From contig OZ038397.1 in assembly GCA_964036045.1 (NCBI GenBank), positions 21,821,232 to 21,885,231 of the forward strand: a stretch of 64,000 bases of DNA. The letters are read 5' to 3'. Below, in pieces: positions 8,690 through 18,776 of this stretch (position 1 is the first letter of the stretch; every line of letters begins with the position of its first letter). A model generated the notes under the pieces. It was not told the DNA's origin. It saw nothing but the letters and a program-made list of their open reading frames with translations, and searched no databases. This stretch comes from Eutreptiella sp. 'Long Island Sound 2002' (lineage: Eukaryota > Euglenozoa > Euglenophyceae > Eutreptiales > Eutreptiaceae). Made by a program: the position numbers and the translations under genes.

Positions 8690-9361
8690 TCATGGGAGTC
8701 CCGCGGACTCGACCAGCTCCCATTCGTCCGGAGGGGTGACATAATAGTGGGCCATTTTGACGCTTTCCCAGCGACCCCACCAACAAAGAAATCGCCAGGG
8801 TAAGCCAAACCCTCGAAGGTAAGTGGCGCCCGCCCGTCGCCACACGTGCCACCGTACGTCGGCCCTCGGAGTTCCTTTGAGTGGTCTCTCGATACCTTCC
8901 TTCATCATCACTTCATCATCACCGCCGATGCCAGTAAGAGCCCATGTCCCTGACATAGTCTTCGTAACCACCTCGCCCATACCACTGTGTACGGCCCAAG
9001 CTGACGTGTGACCCAGCATTCTCCGCGTTGGAGGCCCCAAAATAAGAAATGCCGACCCCTGATCTGCGGGTGGAAGAAACTTCCCCCACGTGTGCGAGTG
9101 ATGAGAAGGACAGGACACACCCTGCGTAGACCATCCAGTCCTCCATGGAAGAGCATGCCTCCGTGATGAGTTGCAAAATGTGGGTCCTCCGTAAGGGTGG
9201 TGGACTTCGGCATCCACAAGCGCTTTTGTGCTTTTCCAAAGGCAGCGCCAGTGTAACTCAGGGAGCCAACCCAACAGGGTGCTGGCCCTGACCGCTGCGA
9301 CGCATCCCTGCAACGTTCCTTGTCGGGAGCCCATGAATGTGCCGAATAAGGCTAGCTCCAC
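8690..9361 (-). pseudogene. Tyrosine recombinase domain of the decayed YR retroelement
   Basis: Two overlapping minus frames together cover a YR catalytic domain. The first (9239-8919) gives LSFSSLAHVGEVSSTRRSGV, equivalent to LSLCNLLRIGEAWTTHRSGL of the nested element, but the catalytic Arg is His here (a CpG-type change). The second gives the HxxR box VRWHVWRRAG and the Trp/Tyr box CWWGRWESVKMAHYYV. A frameshift joins them. The gene ends at TGA complement 8690-8692. It would be inactive: the first Arg is missing and the frame is broken. Confidence 0.75.
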
Positions 9362-9469
9362 GACCCGTTGTGCCTCGCTCCACAGTGTTGGTCCTTCCGC
9401 CCGCGCCAGTCTACGAAGGTGGGTTGAGTAGGTGTCTCTTCGCCAGCAGTTCTGGGTTCCCTCTGACGT

Positions 9470-9489
9470 CTGTGTGTGTGTGTGTGTGC
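9470..9489. repeat. TG dinucleotide microsatellite
   Basis: About ten TG units just beyond the 5' side of the decayed minus-strand element. It may mark the neighbourhood of that element's edge, but no terminus was identified. Confidence 0.9.
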
Positions 9490-9873
9490 GGTTAGGTGGC
9501 AGCCCCTAACACAGGTTGCATGAATTGGGCTTTCAAGGCACGAACTCCTCCGTAGGTGAATTTATGATCCATTGGTATTGCAGCACTGATTTGGGAGCAG
9601 GTCAGGGAGCAAGGGACGAACTGCCACCGATGTCCAGCGCTGCACATTGCCGCATTTATCAACAGACCAAAAGACGTCTAGGGCTGCCCTGCAGCTCCTA
9701 CGGAGTTATCTTTCACCGCTTTTCTTGCTCTGTTCTTGTTTTCGTGGTTCTCATTGTGTATGTGTGTCTGTGTGCCCGCGCGCGCACTGTGTGACCCCCT
9801 CCTGTGCAGAATTCTCCCCAATTTGCCCCCACATTGACATCTATGCATTTGTTCAGGCTTGTTGTTGTTTACC

Positions 9874-10137
9874 ATGCAACAAGCCAAGCAGCAAGCTCCC
9901 ACTCTAGACCAGCTGGAATCTGCCCCACACTATGCGCTGTCACTTCGCTTTGAGAAGTCATGGTATCAAGTCCATGGAAATACCAACCGCATTCATGGCA
10001 AAGCCCAAAAATTGCAGAAGACCATTGACGATATAGTCCACAAGTGCGACAAATCTGCGAAGACTGTGCACAGTTTCACCACTGAGCTCGCCAGAATGGA
10101 TCCTTTAAACGATCAGCTCGCCATGTATCCCGGTCAG
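9874..10137 (+). CDS. Exon 1 of a dysbindin-like coiled-coil gene
   Basis: ATG 9874 opens 88 codons ending at CAG|GTCTGT, a usable donor in phase 0. The product is helical and rich in Gln, Lys, His and Leu. From about residue 22 (LRFEKSWYQVHGN) it runs as a coiled coil through LQKTIDDIVHKCDKSAKTV to ELARMDPLNDQL. Together with exon 2 it resembles the coiled-coil region of dysbindin, a subunit of BLOC-1 in animals that acts in endosome and lysosome-related organelle trafficking. The resemblance is by eye (spacing of heptads and the VE-x-LL motif in exon 2) and could reflect any coiled coil. Intron 1 runs to 15088. Confidence 0.5.
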
Positions 10138-12192
10138 GTCTGTTATGGTGCAGTGTACCCCGCCCCCCTTTTGCTCACCTAGGCCCAGGCCTGTGCTTAA
10201 CAAACCCCCCCTCCCGCCCGTTAAGCACAGCCCCGCCCAGGCCAGCGAGCAACAGCGGAGCCAAGGGATAGGGTATATTGACGGCTGGTGGTCAGTAGAC
10301 TGAAGGCCAAATGAGTGGACGGTAGGCGGTGAAGGCCAAATGAGTGGACGGTAGGCGGTGAAGGCCGTGGGGAGCAGGCGTGGCTGGAGCCTTTAATGCA
10401 GACATGGCACCCTGACCTCATTGCAGCGGTTTGCCGACGCATTGTTCCGGGATCAAAGTGTAGGTATTCCAATACCCCAAAGCCGTTGCACACGTCGATG
10501 GTGCCCCCGATGCGCGCACACGGCATTGGCCAAGCCCGCAGCAGCCCCTTCTGACCGTTGTGCTGTGTGGCATTCATTCTGGTGATTGAGAAGGTGAGAC
10601 GGTGCAGACACGGGCCCATAGCGGTGGGCAAGAGCCCAGGGTGGGGCAGAGGGGCTGTGGTCTGCATATACCACAGCCCACTTCGACCCACGGCAACACG
10701 CAGGGCTACTGCACCACCAATGCCCTCTGGGTGTGCATTCCTGATAATCCGGTGTCCACTGGTGGAGTATACCTGAGCCTGACATTTCATTACCGAGTTG
10801 CCCACAGGCGTGACAGCTTCGGCTGTACCAGATGGTGCCTCGGCGGGCGGGGGGGGGGGGGACTCTGCGGGTCCTAGGACGCCAACTCCCCCCCCCCCCC
10901 CCCCAGGGGGCCTCCGGCCAACAGTTAGTTGGGGGGTTGGTTGGCGTCCAGAACCGAGGGGTCGCCCCCCCCCCCCCCATGGATGGTGCATATCTCACGA
11001 CGGCATGGGCGACACAGTGCCTGCCACGGCAACGCAGTCGCTGCATCAGACTACGCATGCCCTTGATTCCAGGATTGTTGCTGAGAACTTTCATATGAAT
11101 GACTGTTGTATGTGTATTACGTCGGACCAGTGGCACACCTCGACAGTCAGCCAAAAGAGCGGTCTCAGCTGCCAGCAGCACTCTGCCCTCGGTGTGCATC
11201 CTTGGAGTGGGTATCTCTCGCGGGGTTGTTTGGGCGATGAGCCCGAGTGTGTGTGTGGGGGGGGGGCGGGGGGGGGGGGGGGGGGTTGGCACAAGGCCTT
11301 GGTGGTTGGGGGGGGGGGGGGAAGGGATTGTAAGCGAATGATGGATGTGAAGCGATGCCGACGGCGAAGTGGGAGTTCTGGGGGGGGGGGGGGGGTACCC
11401 GGACTCATACCCTCCCCAACCCCCTGCCCCGCCTCAGAGTGGCCAAAATGTGGAGGAGGTCCGGACCACACTTGACCCCAACTTGGCGTCGGAAATTTGT
11501 TCCCGCATACAACAGGGGGTAAATGTTTGTTTTGCACCGAATGTGTGAATCAAAAGGCTCAGAATTTTGGGGGAGGGATTTGATTATGTATGCAAAGCGT
11601 AAAACTTTTTTTGACCCCTGATCCCCCCCAACCCGACTGCTGGGACCGGACCGAACCGGATTGTTTTCCAAAGCCCCCCATACGTGTGTTCAAAAAGATC
11701 AGCTCGACGACGGGATCATTTGAGGTACGTATGTTGGGGTACCAGGGACCCCCAGCCGTCACCCCCCCACAGGGCCCAAGAGGTTGAGGGGGATGTTGGT
11801 GTCAGGGTCTGAGTCCAAATACCCCCCAATGGAGGGTTCACTGGTCCTCATCCAAAAGGCCGTGGGGTCCCGTGCCCGCCTCTGAGGCAACGGCCTGTTT
11901 CGGTGAGTGAGTTTGAGTTGAGGAAACAGTGACCCCATCTGCCCATCGCTGATGACCTTGGCCGTGCCGGCACAAAGGGGGAGGGGGTGCCGGCCCCAAT
12001 TTAGTGGGACGGCGCGGAATCCGTGCGCTTTTGGATTCTTTTCCGGATCCCATTCCGCCAGTTTTCTCACCGCAAATGGTATGGCGCCGTGCTAAGACAA
12101 GACTGTGCCAGTGCGGGGGCGGGGAAGGGGTGGGGAGGGCCCATCTCCTTTTCCTATCTTATGAACTCAGAAACCAGGTCGAATTAACAGGT

Positions 12193-12409
12193 CCGGTGGG
12201 TAAAGCTTAACGTCGGCCACTGGCGTACCGCTGCGCATCCACCGCTTTGCATCTCTGTGACCCACCCACAGGCATCTTCGTGTCCCATGTTCTGTGACAG
12301 AACGGTACCTATGGTCTTATAGGCCACTGACGAGCCCATTTTCTTTCTGTGCTTTTGTGCTGCCTGCCGCCTGTGCACACGTGACATAGCCCAGAGTTCC
12401 TTCGGGGGG
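12193..12409. repeat. Dispersed 217-bp repeat, copy 1
   Basis: Matches 16269-16485 base for base without indel and with only a handful of substitutions. The minus frame is open in both copies (ELWAMSRVHRRQAAQ...), with conservative changes, but no domain is recognised. Both copies end in a G run. Confidence 0.9.
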
Positions 12410-14042
12410 TGCCCAAACTCAGCCTGAGCCTGTGGCGTAATACCTCGCACAGGTCCCTGGGGAGGGAGGGGGGGGGGGGGGGGCACTGTCACTTTCCCCA
12501 AAAGTGCAAGGGGCCGAAGGGGCCGAAGAACAGCTACGATGGAGTTGCGGTGGAAAGGTCTGGTTCCCAAAAGGGGGGGATGGGGGTTGACACCACATTT
12601 GGTGGCACCCCCCCCCCCCCCCCGGATGCCATGGCGCGTTCCGGGGGCAGTGCGAAAAGAGGGGGATGGGTCCCCGCACATGTGGCTTGGCAGCACAGCC
12701 GCGTCTGCACGTGGGATATCGGACCAGCTTTCCCGTGACGTGACGTGACGTGACGTGGGCCGTGCTCGGACAATGCGGTCGCGGAGCGCGCGGCATGGGA
12801 CGTGGCAGTCACCTGGACAGGGCTCCTGTGGGCCTGTGACTCGTCAGCCCTTGCCGTCAGTCGCCGGGCGGGGCTTGCTGCCGCCCATCTGTGGTGCGCG
12901 GTGGGGGAGTGGACCACCCTCCCTGGCGACACGCCTCGGTCATGAGGTGCGAGAACGGACACCGGGGGGCACCCGGCCGACCAGTTGAGGGTGCAGGCCA
13001 GCCACGGCAACGACGCACTCCCCCATGGCGTACCGCAGGAGGGTCACTGCAGTGGGGAGCGGCCGCACGAGGCCCGTGGGCCAATACGTGAAAAAAACCA
13101 AAAGATTCATGATTTTTGACCCAAAAAAAGGGGGTCTTTTTCGACATTTTGACCCCCCCCCCCTGTCCCCCCCCTCCCTCAAAAAGGCCAAAAATTGGGT
13201 TTCAAGTGTGGGGGGGGGGGGGGGGGGGTTGGTCCGGACCAAAAACTTCATTGGGGGATGTATTTATTGGACAAAATAATGATTTTCCTGGTGGAGCAGC
13301 TGCGCCCATCCACTCCCCCACACCCTCATACAGACCCAAACTGAGGGGACGGGGATTGGGAACAGTTGGAGACGTGGAAATGCCGCGCCGTCATAGTGAA
13401 GCAGGGCAGGCCACCCCTGGTCCCTTGTACATGAACGGCCAAGGTCACAGATGAAGACCGGCGGGCGTCCCACACCCTGAGTTGAGTTGGTGGGATGGGA
13501 ACCGGATGTTGCTGGATGATGGGCTTCCCGGTGGCGCCCCCTGACCCCACCCAAACAATGCACAACACACTGCTCCCACCACGCCCTCCCCTGTCCTGCC
13601 CGCAGTTGCCCAAGCAGTTGCGCCTCATCAAATGCCCCCTGCCTCCGCCCCCCCCCCCCCCCCTCCATGTAGAGTGTCGTCCACACCGAGCGATCCCAAT
13701 TGATCATCGATGCCGCTATCCCCCCCCCCCAGGGACTTGCTTTAATTTTCATTCCGAGGGGGGGACCCCTCCCCCCTGGACCCCCTCCCCCCCCCCCCCC
13801 CGCTCAAGCAAGTCCCTGCCCCCCCCCCCCCCCCCCCCCCTCCTCTGCTGCCATGTCTGGGCACTCGCGGTATTCCCACGTCAGGCTATTGAATTGGAGA
13901 GGGGGGGAGGGTTACGGGGGTGTATGCCCAATCGTCAGCAATGGAACCCACAAAGGCCTGGATGCGGAGCTCTGTGTCACCTCCATAGACAAGCAGGCTC
14001 CTAGCGGCCGCACCTGGCAGGGGGACGGGGGGGGGGGGGGGG

Positions 14043-14253
14043 GCTGACGCGCAAACGGCACATCCCGCCACATTCAGCACAGCCCCGGCACACCAACGAC
14101 TGGGCTCCGCGAACGCGGAAACGACACCAGCAGGAGCACCGGCTGCAGCGGCCGACAGAACGCAGCGACCCGACGCAACATGCGAAGGGACGAACGGGTG
14201 AGTGTCCAGGGCCCCGTAAAGGAACAACAACCGGACGGAATGTCACACAGGGG
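14043..14253. repeat. Dispersed GC-rich repeat family, copy 1
   Basis: Related to 16733-17050 and 33010-33171. This copy is the one that continues uninterrupted through gtgagtgtccagggcccc and then aacaacaaccggacggaatg, the two sequences that elsewhere flank the 25-bp satellite array on its left and right. Confidence 0.85.
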
Positions 14254-14631
14254 CGGGCTGGGGCGGTGTGTGGCAGTAGGAGCACCCTGTGCCCCCTGCC
14301 ATTCACACCACCAAAAGTGGTGAGGCGACACAACCGCTTGTGCGTTGGGGGGGGGCGGTGGGGGCTCACACGCCTTCGGAGGTGGAGGTCGGGGAGTCAC
14401 CTGACAACCGCCACCTTCACGACGCAACGATCCCTTGCCTGTGTCTTCTTGCGGCGCGGCTGACGGTCCCTGGCTTTGGCGGTGGGTGCTGAACCGCCGC
14501 AGTCGATTGTCAGCCGACGCCGGTGGATCATGCGACAATCCAGTGTCCTGTTCTTTCAGCCGTGGTAGTCATGTGCAGAGCATCCCCCCCCCCCCCCCCT
14601 CTCTGCTGCGTATGCATCCCCCCCCCCCCCT

Positions 14632-14951
14632 GCGCATGCACGGCCTTGTCTAAGCACGGGGTGGGCGTTGAACCGCCGTTTTGAGGAAATTTTGGGACCC
14701 CTGTTTTTGTGGTCCAGAATGTAGGATTGGGTGTTTGTAGAGCGCTTGTACAGGGAAAGAGGGGCTCAGTCATGTCTGATGGTGCATTCTGTTCATAACA
14801 ACATTGTACTGCACATTGCAACCCCATGCTGCTTGTTCTGATGTGATTTTCAGTCATGGCTAACAATGTTATTCCCGGTCTGGCTGTCACGTGTGTCACG
14901 CGCATGCACGGCCTTCTCTAAGCACAGGTTGGGCGTTGAACCGCCGTTTTG
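14632..14951. repeat. Small element with about 53-bp terminal direct repeats
   Basis: Near-identical direct repeats (14632-14686 and 14899-14951, each starting near gcgcatgcacggcctt) flank about 210 bp. The layout is LTR-like on a miniature scale. The inner part and right repeat recur at 24961-25253. Confidence 0.6.
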
Positions 14952-14999
14952 GCCTGACTTTCTGGGACCGCGGCCGTGCTTGCGCAAGGGGGGGGGGGG
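14709..14999. repeat. Dispersed 290-bp repeat, copy 1
   Basis: Nearly identical to 24961-25253, from gtggtccagaatg to the G run after cttgcgcaagg. A few substitutions and a small indel separate the copies. Confidence 0.9.
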
Positions 15000-15088
15000 T
15001 AACCAGGACGTGCATGCGTGGAGCGCTTTGTCACCTGCTTACGCCCCCCCCCCCCCCCCCTCCCCTACCCACTCTTCTTGGCCTCCAG

Positions 15089-15269
15089 CTGCAAGCCATC
15101 AGCCACACCATTGAGCAAGTGGAGCAACTGCTGATGGACATTCAGCTCGAGACGTTGCGGAAGGACACCCTCAATTTCAAGATGCAGCAGCAGACCGCCC
15201 TGGCGAAGTACCTACAGCCGCACGCGGAGCGCTTCGTCTCACGGCCTTTGGCGACCTCCAGTCCGAAGG
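15089..15269 (+). CDS. Exon 2 of the dysbindin-like gene
   Basis: The acceptor is the pyrimidine-rich tract ending in CCTCCAG at 15088; the exon begins in phase 0 and ends at AAGG|GTATGC (phase 1). Its sixty codons give LQAISHTIEQVEQLLMDIQ followed by LETLRKDTLNFKMQQQTA and a His/Arg-rich end. This is a clean amphipathic coiled coil; the E-x-V-E-x-LL-x-I pattern followed by a Gln/Lys-rich helix is what suggests dysbindin. The phase matches exon 1 and the proposed exon 3. Confidence 0.5.
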
Positions 15270-16268
15270 GTATGCTCGTTGCAAACACCGCCGCATCGGT
15301 CCAAGCACCAGGGCACTCCTTTAGGAATGTCAACCGGTAGTCCATTGTGTCCGGGCGAGAGATGTACTCCATATGTTCCTTCCCCCCCCCTCCCTCCAGG
15401 ACGGCCGACCCCCGGATCATTCAAACAGGACAAGTCATCCGGGGGCTCTGTTGACACAACCAAAACACGTTCGGGCCCACAGAGGGTCAGAATGTGCAGT
15501 GGCGAGAGGCCAATAGACGCCGCCAAAGGCACACAATCAGATACCGAGGCCTTGTGCCACCCCCCCCCCCCCTGTCTCGCCCCACGCCTCGCCCACCTCT
15601 AGCTACTTGTTTCCTCTCCGCTCGTGGAGTTCTCGATACGGCAGGGCTCATGTAAACCCCCCCCACACACACCCCGTGAGAAGAACGCCCCTTGGCAGAA
15701 CAACAGTAGGTCTGTCTCCGCAACCCTTTGGAACAGTGGAACTTGGCGGTTCCTTCTTGTGGTTGTCCATGAAGCCCCAGGCACTTGGGCTTCATGCATT
15801 CATTCATTTTGTGGTTTGGGGCTGGGGATGGTATTCCGGGGATACCGATTGCCGTATTGCAACCCTCTTCCACCCCCTTTCTTGTCCTTTGGGAGTGGGA
15901 ATCGGGGAACTACCTGACGACGAGTACAATCAGCAACGCTCGCTGCCTGTGTCTTCCTGCGGCGCGCGCGAACGACGCCCCCGTCAGGGCAACGGGAGGT
16001 GCGGGTTCCTTCAAACTCCGCTTTACCATTGCTTTTCTGGGAGGAGGGGGGGGTCACCCCCGCCCCCCCCCCCCCCCCCCAGGGGGACCGTCACTCTTCT
16101 ACTGCCCGAATGCACACACAATGCACCGCTGGTCCACGTGTTCAAGGCAGGGCGGTCCAGCAGCAGTGGCAGAAAAAGACCACCGTCCAGCGTGAAGAGC
16201 ACTCTTAAGAGTAGAAGCCCTTCCCCAGCCCTTGCGCAGGCATCCCACGGGGGGGGGGGGGGGGGGTC

Positions 16269-16485
16269 CCGGTGGGTAAAGCTTAACGTCGGCCACTGGC
16301 GTACCGCTGCGCATCCACCGCTTTGCATCTCTGTGACCCACCCACCGGCATCTTCGTGTCCCATGTTCTGTGACAGAAAGGGACCTATGGTCTTATAGGC
16401 CACTGACGAGCCCATTTTCTTTCTGCGCTTTTGTGCTGCCTGCCGCCTGTGCACACGTGACATAGCCCAGAGTTCCTTCGGGGGG
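16269..16485. repeat. Dispersed 217-bp repeat, copy 2
   Basis: Copy of 12193-12409 at a constant offset of 4,076 bp; about five substitutions. It is bounded on both sides by G runs. Confidence 0.9.
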
Positions 16486-16732
16486 GGGGGGGGGGGCGCT
16501 GAGGCGCCCTGTGGAAACAAATGGTGGGCCAGGCAAGGGAAGAAACCTCCAACAAAACCAGGTTGGGCAGAACCAAGGATGACGGCGCGGTCACAGTGCA
16601 GCATAAAGCACCCGCGTCAACCGCGAAGCGCACGCGACCCGCAACCGACAAGGAACGCGCCCTGCGCACGCGCGACCCACGGAGCCGGGGAGCGTACGTG
16701 GTGGACGGCCGGGACAACGCGCGGAGGAGGCC

Positions 16733-17050
16733 TCACGCACACGGAAACGCAGCGAGGCACGTTGTGGACGTCCTGAGGACGGAGGTGTGGGGACAGCAAA
16801 AACAGTCAAACGACCCCGGCAACAACCAGCACAACCCCCAATACGCCAACTACTGGGCGCCGCTGACACGCAAACGGCACATCCCGCCACATTCAGCACA
16901 GCCCCAACACACCAACCACTGGGCTCCGCGAACGCGGAAACGACACCAGCAGGAGCACCGGCCGCAGCGGCCGACAGAACGCAGCGACCCGACGCAGCAT
17001 GCGAAGGGAAGACCGGGTGACTGTCCAGGGCCCCGTAAAGAGGGCACAGG
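16733..17050. repeat. Dispersed GC-rich repeat family, copy 2
   Basis: Longest copy of the family, with the cctcacgcacacggaaacgc start shared with 33010, the actactgggcgccgctgac block, and the gtgactgtccagggccccg end shared with 14043-14253 and with the left flank of the 25-bp satellite. Confidence 0.85.
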
Positions 17051-17642
17051 GGGCTAGCCTTTCGGATAGCAGCACACAACATGTTCTCTGAAATGCGGTC
17101 CCATGCCTGGACCACTATTGGTAAAGCTGCCAATCCTCCTCATCGACACATTTTCTTGTTTTGAAGTCGCTGCTCCATGTCACCACTGAGTATCTCATCG
17201 AACATCCAGAAGCCTTCAGCAAGTGACAGCCACCATCCGAGAATCATTTCCCCTCCGGGGCTGACAACCGCAGGAGGAGGGGCGCCGGGCCAGACCCCCT
17301 CCCCCCCCCCCCCCCCCCCTCCCCCCCCAACAAACCCCCTCCCGGCCCGCTCTCTTCGAATGCGTGCATCAGTCGGATTGTGACACAGGAATCCGAAATG
17401 CTGAGCACCGCTCTTGCCTCGGAACGCGGTAGGCCGGTGTGTAGCGATATGCGCGTGGCCCTGTGGAGTCCTTACCACCCGTTCCTCGGAAGGCGCGACA
17501 GGGACAGCTGGTGCACGTCTGGAAGATCCGGGTAGGATTGTCTGGGGGCAATGCATCCCCACGCTTGCGGTGATGTTGTGGCCGACCTACCCCCAACTCG
17601 GCCGGCCAGTCTCGATGTGCTCACTCACGTCTGTGTCCTCAG

Positions 17643-17671
17643 ATTTTGATTACTTCAAGCTGAGCGAAGAG
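17643..17671 (+). CDS. Exon 3 (29-nt microexon) of the dysbindin-like gene
   Basis: Acceptor GTCCTCAG before 17643 and a strong donor GTATGT from 17672 bracket 29 nt. Two bases complete the phase-1 codon left by exon 2; nine codons follow, ending in phase 0 (FDYFKLSEE). The agreement of both splice signals and phase supports it, but an exon this short could be chance. Confidence 0.35.
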
Positions 17672-18061
17672 GTATGTGTCCTGCACGTTTGTCCAAAGTG
17701 TGATGCTGATGAGGCACGTCGAAAGTTTGAAACGCGTCATACCCCAGATTTTCTTGCAGACCCTTGCGGCTTTTGGGTGGCGTGCCGTCCATGAGGGATG
17801 CCTTTGGGAGGGGGAAGGAGGTGTGTGTTGGGCAGGGGGAAGTGGTGTGTGTTGGGCAGGGGAAGTTGACCTTTTTCGCCCCAAAGGGTCCGCAGCTCCT
17901 TCCCCCATGAGGTCACAGGGTCCCGCAGCGTTTCAATGTCAGCCAATTGGGGATTCCGGTGTCAAACCAGGCCTCGGGCGCAATCGCCCCCCATCACCCT
18001 TCCTCCCCCTGCGGGGCATAGTCCTCCAGCAACACTACGGGCAAAATGCCTGGAACTGCAG

Positions 18062-18172
18062 CGCATTGTTGATGGATGCCACTTGGTGATCTGGAGCCTG
18101 CTGGCCCTGTGTGACATTTCCCACGTGTGGCAGGGGCGGGGACGCCACATGGACAGACAGCTGCAATGGTGA
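18062..18172 (+). CDS. Possible last exon of the dysbindin-like gene
   Basis: An AACTGCAG acceptor at 18061 opens a phase-0 frame of 36 codons (RIVDGCHLVIWSLLALCDIS...) ending at TGA 18170-18172. Phase fits exon 3. The product is not obviously dysbindin-like, so this may be a wrong choice of terminal exon. Confidence 0.2.
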   Translation, partial: RIVDGCHLVIWSLLALCDISHVWQGRGRHMDRQLQW

Positions 18173-18240
18173 GCTGACAGATATTCCGCTCTCACCCACA
18201 AACTGACCCACCGACCCACTTCTCCCCCCGCCCCCTCCCC

Positions 18241-18276
<36 letters not shown>

Positions 18277-18355
18277 GCAGCAGCAGTTAGTAGTAGTATC
18301 ATGGAGGCAGCAGCAGCAGCAGCAGTAGCAGTAGTTAGTAGTAGTATCATGGAGG
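18241..18355. repeat. CAG/TAG trinucleotide repeat
   Basis: Runs of CAG change into TAG triplets (ttagtagtagtatcatgg), and the composite is duplicated once, so two CAG blocks each end in a TAG block. It lies just upstream of the large tetranucleotide satellite. Confidence 0.9.
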
Positions 18356-18776
18356 TAGGGGGCCAAGGGTGCCAGGTCCAATGTCGGGGGGTGGACTGCT
18401 TCATACACAAGAATCAGCACAAGTGCATAAGAATCATCACAAAATCTTCTGAAATTTCTCTGATTTTGCCCTCGGAAGTGTCCCTGTGCAGAAACCCCCA
18501 CAGCCACCGGAAGCGCCAACAAAGTTGCTCAACCTTTATCCTCGTCCCCCCTGTTCGCTGCTGGAGCGAGCTGACAGGGGAGAGCACGGTTGCACACGGG
18601 GAACCCTCGTCGTTACTGTCCCACGTATTTTGAATCCGGTGCAGAGTTCCACTTCGTTTGCTGGCGGGCAGGGACAACGTGCGATGGATGCACTGAAGGT
18701 GCGAAGGTGCTGGAGTGTTGCTGTGCACGTAGGGGGAACGAGCCCCCTTACGCCGTGGGCCCGGGCTGACCGAGCC

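Larger units (their letters stand above)
2128..9361 (-). mobile_element. Decayed minus-strand YR retroelement, split by a nested insertion
   Basis: Read on the minus strand from 9361 downwards, this element shows a tyrosine recombinase domain (9361-8690), a charged linker (8689-8010), and a reverse transcriptase whose N-terminal part (8008-7307) and C-terminal part (2615-2128) are separated by the PAT-like element at 2616-7306. No gag or RNase H part could be recognised, and the termini were not found. YR followed by RT is the same gene order as in the nested element. Stops of all three kinds and several frameshifts show it is old and inactive. Placement in the DIRS/PAT order rests on the co-occurrence of a YR and an RT of matching type. 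Confidence 0.75.
10138..15088. other. Intron 1 of the dysbindin-like gene; repeats, no gene
   Basis: About 5 kb with no convincing coding sequence on either strand. It holds many G or C runs of 10-20 bases (for example near 10850, 10960, 11270, 12470, 12610, 13210, 13800 and 14030), short GTGAC repeats at 12735-12757, and copies of three dispersed repeat families listed separately. Long open frames here (Pro- or Gly-rich) come from the C and G runs. Confidence 0.6.
15270..17642. other. Intron 2 of the dysbindin-like gene; repeats, no gene
   Basis: No supported gene. It contains C and G runs and second copies of two dispersed repeat families (16269-16485 and 16733-17050). Confidence 0.5.

Noticed and set aside
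12184-16604. Conserved minus frame in the 217-bp repeat (ELWAMSRVHRRQ...) as a gene
   Set aside because: Both copies are too similar to test selection, and the frame enters G/C runs on both sides; kept only as a repeat.
10221-17560. Many Pro-, Gly- or Arg-rich open frames
   Set aside because: They are driven by C and G homopolymers and overlap on both strands.
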